Part shown: piece after piece, positions 55,046 through 64,000 of the stretch
How the letters are laid out: every line of letters begins with the position of its first letter
Numbering within the stretch: position 1 is the first letter of the stretch
Assembly (NCBI GenBank): GCA_963556495.2
Contig: OY747700.1
Coordinates: 4,759,001 to 4,823,000 of the forward strand
Length of the DNA stretch: 64,000 bases
DNA from: Valencia hispanica
Lineage: Eukaryota; Chordata; Actinopteri; Cyprinodontiformes; Valenciidae
Direction: 5' to 3'
The notes under the pieces: model-generated
Told to the model about the DNA's origin: nothing
What the model saw: the letters and a program-made list of their open reading frames with translations, nothing else
Database searches by the model: none
Translations under genes and position numbers: made by a program

Positions 55046-56774
55046 GTTTGAGAAAATGGATTATTGTGACGTCACGTTAATCAGAATTTACATATAACTA
55101 CCACTCCCCTATCAAACCCCACCCCTCATTGGTCAAGCATTATGTAGTAATAATCAGTACTCCCCTCGATAAATGTGTAAGAAGTCTTTGTTAGAAATTG
55201 CTGTGGGTAAAGCAACACTTAATACGTTTCCCCGCTTCTCCTCCCTACTGGTTGAAAGCAGAATAACAACTGTCAACAAACAATCCTGCCGCAGTCTGCT
55301 GTTGCTCACACAGGCCTTGCAGATAACGATGTTGTCAGACATGGTGGCCTTTTTGCTTGTTTTCATGAATGTATGATTATTGCCAGCTGAGTAACAAAGA
55401 AAAAATGTATGACTTTATGACTGCTTGCTACTTTTTTAGATGCTTTTAAACTGTAAAAATGATCTGACAGAGCAACAATAGAACTCCCAAAACATACCTA
55501 ACGGTTTAGCTTGTAATAGCCATTTCCATCAGCTGTTCCATCAGCAGGTAGGGACCTCCCACTAGTGCTTACCCAAACCACCAAACTTGTATAGTGCCGT
55601 TTCTGGGCAGCAGAGGGCAGCTAAGTGCTGTCCAATGTGAAGCTGCTCAAGTTTCTGGCTAAAGAACCACTGAAACCAGTTTGAAAGCAATAGCTTAAAG
55701 TGTTAGCAACTTTTTAGAGTTGCTTTAATGTTGCATTTAAACATAGAAGTTTTTTCAGGGGTTCATCATTTAAAAATGTACTCTTAAATATTCAAATCTG
55801 CTGCTCTAAATTAAGTTATTATTTTTACCTGCTGGAAAAATAACCCGACACTGTTTGGAGATGAAAACTCTTCGGCTGTCACACCTTCAGAAGATCAGTC
55901 CAGGTCTGAAACGTGTGTGTGTGGATCTGGTCAGAGAGCAGTCTGTGTTTAGTTGCAGATTAAATCGGCCTCTGCATCTTTAACCATCTGTTATCGTTAG
56001 ACTTTCTGCTGGAAAACGTTCCTCACACGTTCTTCCTGAAGCATGTTTGTAATGTCTGTGGTCTTGATCAGTGACCCCTCTCAGCGGATGATGGTGCATC
56101 TAATTAACTGACATATAAACAAATGAGAGCTGATTGCTGACCTATATCTCCTCCCACAACTCTGCCGCCAGTCTTTTCCCTCCCGTGTCCTTGAACTCCT
56201 TTATAAAGCTGATGGGTGTTTAGTTGTTCTGAGTTTTCAATGCTTTTAGCTTTTAATTAAAAAAAATAATAGCCAAGGACTCCTTACAAGAAAAAACATA
56301 AAAACATGTATAGATACCTCGAAGTAGTAGCTATGGGTTACATTGAAAATATATTTCCTAGCTGGAAAAATGCTGCAAACGACATCAGAAGTAAAAGCTT
56401 CTTATTGGTTTCTGTTTCTGCAGCCTGTCGATGACTAGGAGCTCTATGTGGATCGAGAGTTAGAGACAGAGCACCTGAGACTGGTGGTGGTGAGTCCTTC
56501 CTTCTTTACTTTCTGCACGAACATCGCAGCAGCCGAGGTGTCGGAGCTGATAAAGGGTTCAGCACATGTGATGCTGAATCAGATACACCTCAGTCTCACC
56601 TCGTCACTGAATCACAGAGCTCTGGGTAATGTGAGATCAGAGAGGTAGCGGCTCGGCTCGGTTCTATTACAGATTCAAATGTTAAAGGTTCAAGGAAAAA
56701 CTTGTAAAATGCTAATAGACAATTGTGTCAAGTCATAACATTATTTTACAGATATTTTTAATTATTAATAATAA
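55046..56774. other. No recognisable gene
   Basis: About 1.7 kb of non-coding sequence. I see no identified element. Confidence 0.4.
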
Positions 56775-56850
56775 TAATTAAATTAAAAAAATGCTTTATT
56801 GATACCAGAGGGAAATTAAGTGTTGTTGTAGATCATACAATTATTTATTT
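56775..56850 (-). mobile_element. Rex1/CR1-type LINE 3' tail
   Basis: AAATGCTTTATTGATACCAGAGGGAAATTAAG matches the tail at 7386-7420 in position and order. Only the end is present, followed by an AT-rich simple region. Confidence 0.6.
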
Positions 56851-57024
56851 ATTTAATTTTAATATGTATATAGATATATAATATATAATTTTATTTATAT
56901 ATATATAATAACATAATAATATTACATATTATTTGTATTAAATCAGTATTTTTATTTTATTAAAGAACTCAACCATCCATACAGAACAAAAACATGGATG
57001 TATGGACATGGCTTGGCTTTAAAT

Positions 57025-57917
57025 TAGTGTTGTCAAGAGATTAAAAAAACTTTTAGATTAATTAATTATGAACTATAATTCATTGATCTAATTAATCTCT
57101 TTTTTAATTGCACCTAATAATTCCTGAGAAAACCCCTCAGCCTGAGGTCTTTTCATTTAAATTCATTACATAATTGTGGCAGTACAAATATATAACATAA
57201 AACTGGCTTTATGACGTCATTTATTGTTTTTAACAGACTTGAACAGATGCAGTCCCAGCCATTTACATTTCTCTGTTTTTGAGACTAGTCCCAGTGCTGC
57301 CTGACTGCAGCTTCAGCTTCGAGCATGAGCGATTCGTTAGCATTCTGGACTTAGTGGGGTAAATATCTGCTCTGAGGGAGTCCAGATGGACCTGGAAGCA
57401 AGCTGCTGCAGACTTGCTGCCTGCTGTGAGCGCTCTCTGAGACGGAAGACGAACCCACGGCTGCACCGCTGCTCAGTGAGAGTAACAACGATACATGCTT
57501 AACCCAAAACTCTCCAATAACCCCTGAAAAAGTCGCTTGATTTTTCACTAGTCGCTTTATTTGAAAAAGATTAGCTGGAGAGGTCTAAAAACTCGCTAAA
57601 TATAGCGACAAAGACACTAAGTTGGCAACACTGTCTGCAACTCGCCGCTCCTCCTCACTCGTCTTGTCCTCTCCGCTAAAACAGAAGCGTCGGCTCATGA
57701 TAAGCAGCCAATTGATGTCCACTTCAGGGTGTGGTTAACCCCTAACTCGAACACAAGAAGCTCAAAGCATAAAAACGGATTTTATTCAAAGGAAACTCGC
57801 ACGTAGAAACAGACAAATTAAAGAATAAAAATTAGATTAACGCAATTAAAAAACAAAGCGAGCTAAATATGGCCGTAATGAATTAATCGCAATTAACGCG
57901 ATAATTTGACACCCCTA
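57025..57917. mobile_element. hAT-type element with perfect 8-bp target duplication
   Basis: The element is 893 bp. It starts TAGTGTTGTCAAGAGATTAA and ends CGATAATTTGACACCCCTA. The target duplication CTTTAAAT is exact at 57017-57024 and 57918-57925. The subterminal regions carry ATTAATTA/TTAATCG motifs typical of this fish family. Within it, 57535-57632 (CGCTTGATTTTTCACTAGTC to AAGTTGGCAACACTG) is the end of another hAT-type MITE. No transposase frame. Confidence 0.85.
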
Positions 57918-57925
57918 CTTTAAAT

Positions 57926-59550
57926 ACCTGCTCAATCAACTGAAAGCACAGCTCTTTCAGGACATGTTGGAAATATTTCATCTAGCAATAGAATAAAGTT
58001 GTAATGTATGTAATGTAGGGAAAAATAAAGTAGTCTTCATTAGTCATCATTCGGACTTGGAGTTGGACTCTGAATTGGAGAAGTTACCAACCATCTGAAA
58101 GACGAAGCCTTTCTGACCTTTTTTTTTCAGGTCTGTTTTGTGTTGTGAGGAAATGAGAAAAACGTAAGTAATGAGATCATTAGGCAGAAAAAAAAACGAT
58201 GACCAGTGGGCACAGCTGCGGGCCTCAAAGGTCTAAAGGAATGCATTGTGGTTAATGATGGAAACGGCTCATTAGGTGTATTCAGCTGGAGTTCGGCCAT
58301 GTTGTGATGAATTAGGAGCTTTTTGGGGATCATTCTGGTTGGATTTCTACTTGGGTATGTTTTGCTCTTGACCGAAAGTGCGGGGATCGGGGTTCATGAA
58401 TGATTGCAGCACATGTACACATTTTATAGTTATTTCTACTTTGCAAAGGGGAATCTGAAGATATATCTTTTGGTAATTCAGATCTTCTTAACGTCATAAA
58501 ATGTTTTCAGGTATTCTGAAACAAGCTGTTCCAAACTATGTCTCTGTGGACCACATAAACCACCCGCCTCCACCATAAAAATCCAATTATCTCCACCTTT
58601 TTAGCTCTCAAACACAAAGTTCTGATCTCTCATCATTCTTTATCTGCTCTCACATCTGACATTAATGAGATATATTTGAACTCCCACAACACTTCCTGAA
58701 GAGATTTATGTGCAGACGGATGGTAGATTGGACCAACACGGACTCTGTTGGACCATAAAGCAGCACTTAGCCGTCACCATTAACCAAGCGGACTTCATCA
58801 GAGCGGGTCGTGTTGGAGAAAGTGGGTTTGTGTGAATGTTAGCTGAACTCAGAACTTCCAGGTGTCACACTGACACTGGTTAGGTTCCTCAACGTTTTTT
58901 CTTACAACTTCATCAGGAATCTGGAGAACACCTTTGTAATGATCTCATTCAGATCAAAGCTTGATCTATCTTATTGTTAATCTGTGAGCTTTATTTTGAA
59001 ACTGCACTAAACATCTCTTCCTGTTGGGTGCAGCCATGACGGACTAATCTGTGAAAGAATGTGAACGAAATTCTTTGAATAATTCAAGCCTGAAGCGAGA
59101 TGTATTTGTGGGGAAAATATTTTTTTTTTTTTGGGAGAAACATCTTCAAAACTGAGCACCAGAACCTTTTGGTGATCACATATTAATATTATTAGGTTTT
59201 ATGCAGAAAGTATTGCAGGTTAAACAAATCCTACAATGCCAGTTTTTTTTTATGATAATGCTAAAATACAATAATGGGATTTCTAACAGAAGAATATAAC
59301 AGCTTATTGGTCTGCAAGACGGCACTCCTTGCATTGGTAAGGGATCTGTATAGGAAACCCCTTTACCTCCTCCTGCTGATAAGCTGATAAACACACCAAT
59401 AGGATTCCCTCCATCACAACAAGGCTGAAACTGATGGTGGAAATGCAGAAACCCCTTAAATGTCAAGAGAACGTGGGCAGACGTGATACCGGTTGGTGGT
59501 GCTGTTGTGGTAGGAAAAGCTGCTGAAAAAGATGTTGAGTACTTAGAACT
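57926..59550. other. No recognisable gene
   Basis: Non-coding sequence with T-tracts near 58120 and 59122. Confidence 0.4.
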
Positions 59551-60039
59551 ATAGGTTGCCATTTGTAACGTCACACACTCAAAAAATTAGTAGCAGTAAT
59601 TTGTGTAATTTAGCCTGACAAAAGAGAAAAATGTGAGTTTAAAAAAAAATCATATTTTCCCCATGTTATTCTTTCATTTATAAATGTATATATTTAGATA
59701 GCAAGATGCTATATTTACCTTATTACTAAATATTTTGTTATTAGGCTAAATATCTAGCTAGCAAGATGCTACATTTAGCTTATTACTAAATATTTAGTTA
59801 TAAGGCTAAATATTTAGTTATTAGGCTAAATATTTAGTTATTAAGCTAAATAATGAGTAATTCAGCTAAATATTTAGCTTGCCAACTAAATATCAAGTTG
59901 CTAATTAAATATTTAGTTATAAACTGTGACATTTATAAATGAAAGAATAACATGGAGAAAATATGACCTTTAAAAATTAACTCCCCTTTTTTTCTCTTAT
60001 GACAGGCTAAATAACTAAAATTATTGCTGTTAATGTTTC
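59551..60039. mobile_element. Palindrome-array foldback element, copy G (coreless)
   Basis: The left terminus AGGTTGCCATTTGTAACGTC is degraded. The arm is a tandem run of a short unit (TATTAGGCTAAATATTTAGT and variants) with no core and no GCTAGC mirror pair. The right inverted repeat is present to TTATTGCTGTTAATGTTT and lacks its last 30 or so bases. It looks like a derivative that re-expanded one subunit. Confidence 0.75.
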
Positions 60040-60880
60040 AGGCAGGTTTTCTAAATCTGTGGCCATCCTTTCCTTTAAAGCAGCTTTAGCTTGCAGTTTA
60101 CATTCAGAGAAATTAGCATAATTTTGTATTCTCGCTACAAAGCTTTTAATGCAGAAAATGAGTTATTTTGTTAAACCTTCATATCAGTATGTGCTGTAAC
60201 TGTCCAAACATTGTTTCTATGTGAACTGCAGGCATTTTGTAAACTGAGGACAGTTTATTAGGTGTTGCTGTGAACACCGCGCTGACAGAGCTTATGTAGA
60301 TGCCAGTTTTTTATTAACTCAGACATCCGTGTTGCAAAGAAAAGCCAGAGAAAACAGAAGAATTTTGCAGAAAGCTGAGGTTTTGCATAATATACATGGG
60401 CAGAGGTTTGTAAGCTAATGAATTTGCCTCTCAGGCTGCACATCCGTCCAGCAAAACAAACAAGTTTGTTGACAGAATCCGTTTATAGAGGAAGAACTTC
60501 AGTGAATCAATCAATATTTAGATGGCTTGTGTTTCTCTGCTTTGCAAACGGAGAACGGGTTTTAGGTGTAATGAAAAACGCCTCTGTGTCTCTGCTGATA
60601 AAACCCCATCGGTCATGTTTTCTGACTGAATTATAAAGCTTTAGTTCAGCTTCAGCTGATCTGTCGAGTTGGATTACCTTAGGAAAACTTTCAGGGGGCT
60701 TTTTCTGGCTCGGCTTGATCAGAATGGAATTTATTTAATTGGTTCGATCCGGTGTTGTGATAATCTGGTTTAACTTTAATGTTCCTGCTGCAGCGCGTCA
60801 CAACAGCTCTATCTATCGGTCGGTGCTACACTGCTGAATTATCTTTTCATAAAACTTGATAGTGTTTAATGTTACATATA
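60040..60880. other. No recognisable gene
   Basis: Non-coding gap. Confidence 0.4.
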
Positions 60881-61570
60881 GTCAGATAAAAAAATATGCC
60901 TCCCTATAACAACCTATGTGTTTTTTAGTGTATTTTGACAGAGGGATATATGGTATGACTTTTATTAAAACTAACAAATCATCAAGAAAATACCATTATA
61001 CAATATCTTTAACAAAATGTAAGACAAAATGCAATTTCTGGTGAGGAAGAAATTAGGACACCTACATAACTAGCATTATTATGTATGGGAAAATGTCTAC
61101 AAGTGTCCAAAAATGTCCAAGTCTGGCCCTTCAAGCAAGTTCATCATGAGAGCATACCGCAAGAGGCTAAAAGAAGTCGTATATCTTGTTGATATAAAAG
61201 TTCATGGCTGTACAATGAGAAAGCGGCCGCACAAGTTTAGCTTTTATGGAAAGTGCAACTAGGAAACCTTTGCAAAACATGAAGGCCAGACTGAAGGTTG
61301 CCAGAACAGACAAGGACTTACAGAAAATGTTATTTGGACAGATACGTCTAAATTTGAATTATTTGGACACCTGGATAATATGTTTTGTTTTGTTTTGTTT
61401 GTCAGAATTTGAAAGAACATCCTGAACACAACTGAAGCTATGCTAGGCTAAAGATTCTTCTAAACCAACTGTTATTCATGTTTTCCTTCAGTTCAAAAAA
61501 AAAAAAGACAAAAACCTTTCCCCAAATATTGGATGTTTGGAATCAGAATTAATTCGAGATTTGAACATTT
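60881..61570 (+). mobile_element. Tc1-like transposon remnant
   Basis: The left part (60888-61075) resembles a fish Tc1-like terminus (CTATAACAACCTATGTG, GGTGAGGAAGAAATTAGGAC). From 61122 the plus strand gives KSGPSSKFIMRAYRKRLKEV-like sequence, then KAQNxRxD-type text and TWTDTSKFELFG-like sequence near 61336-61368 around the first catalytic D. It collapses near 61400 into TTTTG repeats. Confidence 0.55.
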
Positions 61571-61979
61571 TAACGTTGCGCCTAGCATTAGTGTACATTT
61601 ACTAGGAACTTATGGAGTGAAACCAACTTTTCAGTCCTAGTTCATTGATTAATTTATTGATGCTGCTATTTCTCAAACAAGATTGTGAAATTAATTCAAA
61701 ATATTTGCTTTTGAACAACCATTGCTTTTTCATCATTAGTGTTTCAAATACAGCTAAATAAAGTTTCTTTGCTGCGTAGTCCCATTAGCTCTTAGCTCCT
61801 TTTTTTGCTATATGAAATCACTTACAAAGTGAATTTTAACATATATTTCGGAACAACCATTGGTGTTCATACAGCAATATTTATCATCCTTAATTACCTT
61901 AGAGTTAGTTCTTGCTTTTCTCATTTTGAATTGTTTTCTGCCTTGTCTTCTCTTCTGTTTCAAGCTTGTATCTCTGTTG

Positions 61980-62313
61980 TTCTTCTCTGTTTCCCCCCTG
62001 CCATTCTGCTTCCCAGCCCAGCTGTTCATCATCATCTCCAATCTTCTCCCCTGCTTTCTCTCCTTCTCACCTTCATCAGTTTGTCCCTAATTCGTTGTTA
62101 GGCTTTCAGTGTCACTTGTCATTCCTCCTCAGTATATTTAAGCTCTCTGGTTTTCTCTGTCCTCCTCTGGTTCCTCGTCTGTATTACCCGACTTAGATTC
62201 CCGTGAAGCCTCCAGTTTTTGGTTCTTGTAAGTTCACCGTTTTCTCATCATTAAATACATCTAATTTTACTCAGTATCTGCATTTGGGTCCTCATTCAAC
62301 TACCAAACACGAC
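61980..62313 (+). mobile_element. LTR-like segment (possible solo LTR)
   Basis: Pyrimidine-rich body with TATATTTAAGCTCTC (TATA-like, 62133), a polyadenylation-like ATTAAATACAT (62250), and an end TCTGCATTTGGGTCCTCATT followed by ACACGACA, wording frequent at the 3' end of fish Gypsy LTRs. The 5' boundary is unclear. Confidence 0.4.
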
Positions 62314-63720
62314 AATTAGGTTATGTACTTAAGTAAATAATTATTTATTCATTATTATTTATATATTTTATTTTTGCAATCTAAAGCAATCCTTTGATTT
62401 AAAGTTGCATCATCAAAATAGACGCACAGAATTTACTGTTTCTACAGTTATATCTAAATTATACACACCGCTTCTTAATTGTAGCGCATCACTTTATATT
62501 CCCTAGTTGCCTAGTGTCGCTAAAAAGCTTCATACCAAAAATTAGAAATAACTTTGAGAACTTTGGTCACATGTTGTCTATTTTAATATATCAAATGTAG
62601 AAGACATTAGTAAGCGTAAATATAATGTTACTGCAAAATTTAGCTCAGGGTTAAGATTATTCATTGACTTTATCAGCCAAATTTAATGTGGTCTGCCCAT
62701 TGCTCACTTCCACTACCATGAACCATATGTAGCTCACACTTCTACCTCTGGATGGCATCAAATTACTTCTATTAGTATACTTGGTAAGGGAGGCAGATGT
62801 ATCAACCAACATTTGTGGTCCTCATACATATCCCTGCTGACTGTATTCACAACGACGGAGGTATGAAGCTAATTAGCTTCACTCGTCCATAAGGGGAATG
62901 TGTCAAAGAGGGTTGCATTCATTTTTTGTCACTTGCTGGTACAGTGAAGGTATTGTAGTGTTTTAAAGTGGAATCATGCAGAGAGGAATTTGCAGAGTGA
63001 TGTCGCTGAAGCCTCAAAGTCCATGTGAGCTACAGATGCAAACGCAGCAGAAAATCAACTTATTTGCAAAATATCATCAGGTTTATTGTTCGTCACGTCC
63101 CTAAGCCAAACAAGCACCTATTTCCTTCAGTCATTTTCTATCTGCTGGTATATTTTTCCTCTTTGAACCGAAGGACTGGATTGAGACGGCAGCAGTGAGC
63201 CGCAGGCTACAAGCTGAACACCTGCACCTCCTCAGCAGGGTCACAAACTCTATTATTCCTGTTCAACTCTATGAAATCCGGTAATAGTCATTCTGTGGGG
63301 TGAGACGTGAGTCACATTTCTGAATAACTTTTCTTCATGCTAATTATCCAACAGCCCTCTAACTTTAAATCAGAAATTCATTCTGATTCAACAGTGTGTT
63401 TAGTGTGATGTGATAGATTGAGATGAAGCAAAAGAAAGATGCTTTGTAAGAAAGTTCTTTCGCAGAAAGGTGTTTTACCAGTGTAATATGGAGAATGTGT
63501 CATGCAGCACATCTGCTTAAAAGAGTTTCAGTCACTGAACAGGAAGCAGGAGAAGGAATTTATGGATTATAAACAAGACAAAAATGGGAAAATAATAACT
63601 GCTCATAACACTGACATCTAGTCTCATTATTGGAACAATTGCTGTTAATATATTGAAATAGCTTAGCGGTGGTAAGACTGTAAAATAGTAAAATACAGTG
63701 GACCCCCGGAATGAAACCAG
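62314..63720. other. No recognisable gene
   Basis: Non-coding sequence up to copy H. Confidence 0.4.
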
Positions 63721-64000
63721 CAACCTAAATATTTAGTTAACAACCTAAATATTTAGGTTACAAACTAAATATCTAACTCCAAACTAAACATGTGTTTTGA
63801 TACCTAAATCTACAGTTGGTTAATTAAATATTTTCTTAGGAGCTAAATATTTAGCTTGCTAACTACATATTTAGCTTTTAAATTGAATATATAGTTAGCA
63901 GACTAAATATTTAGCTCCTAAGAAAAATATTTAGCTAAACTAAATATTTAACTCCAAACTAAATATTTTCTTAGGAGCCAAATATTTAGCCTGCTAACTA
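63721..64000. mobile_element. Palindrome-array foldback element, copy H (window edge)
   Basis: A dense array of TAAATATTTAG palindromes begins abruptly at about 63725 with no GGGGTGCC terminus. It has a longer period: TTTTCTTAGGAGCTAAATAT occurs near 63832 and 63967 and its reverse complement near 63905. It continues past the window edge, so its far end and any core are unseen. Confidence 0.7.

Overview
This looks like vertebrate, most probably teleost fish, nuclear DNA. There is no dense coding and no operon structure. The window is crowded with transposon families typical of ray-finned fish: Tc1/mariner, hAT and Harbinger-like DNA elements, L2 and Rex1/CR1-clade non-LTR retrotransposons, tRNA-like SINE-type repeats and solo LTRs. 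I found no host protein-coding exon, rRNA or tRNA gene that I can support. Species cannot be fixed from the sequence alone. The window reads as intergenic sequence or the inside of very large introns.

The most distinctive content is a repeat family I do not recognise, with eight copies (A-H, about 5.2 kb or 8% of the window): 3031-4016, 14401-15035, 21654-22177, 28718-29358, 30367-31104, 37566-38515, 59551-60039 and 63721 to the window end. Complete copies have terminal inverted repeats of about 150 bp that start near GGGGTGCCGTTTGTAAAG. Inside these are two arms built from many copies of the palindrome CTAAATATTTAG, spaced by GCTAGC/AAGCTT-like linkers. In the centre is a roughly 300-bp non-repetitive core with its own inverted repeat. 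The element is self-complementary almost end to end, like a foldback element, and codes for nothing visible.

Region by region. 0-9 kb: Tc1 remnant, copy A, a 42-bp minisatellite open on both strands, an LTR-like segment, an old hAT-related block carrying a Harbinger-like insert, a Rex1-like LINE and a THAP-domain fragment. 10-20 kb: a hAT element with perfect target duplication, L2 fragments, copy B, hAT MITEs, a SINE-like repeat and a second hAT element. 21-32 kb: copies C, D and E, Tc1 remnants, an L2 3' end and a 1.7-kb hAT element with nested repeats. 32-41 kb: a hAT element with 22-bp tandem repeats, a damaged Tc1 element, a solo LTR inside a LINE tail, and copy F. 41-46 kb: an L2 element nested inside another L2, both on the minus strand, with recognisable endonuclease and reverse transcriptase. 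47-64 kb: more LINE, hAT and SINE pieces, a Tc1-like element with 283-bp inverted repeats that has lost the end of its transposase, a hAT element with perfect 8-bp target duplication, and copies G and H.

The elements do not work together as a pathway. The logic of the window is insertional layering: exact target duplications and interrupted repeats give the relative order of several events. Family names were assigned by recognising motifs and ends by eye; no database search was possible.
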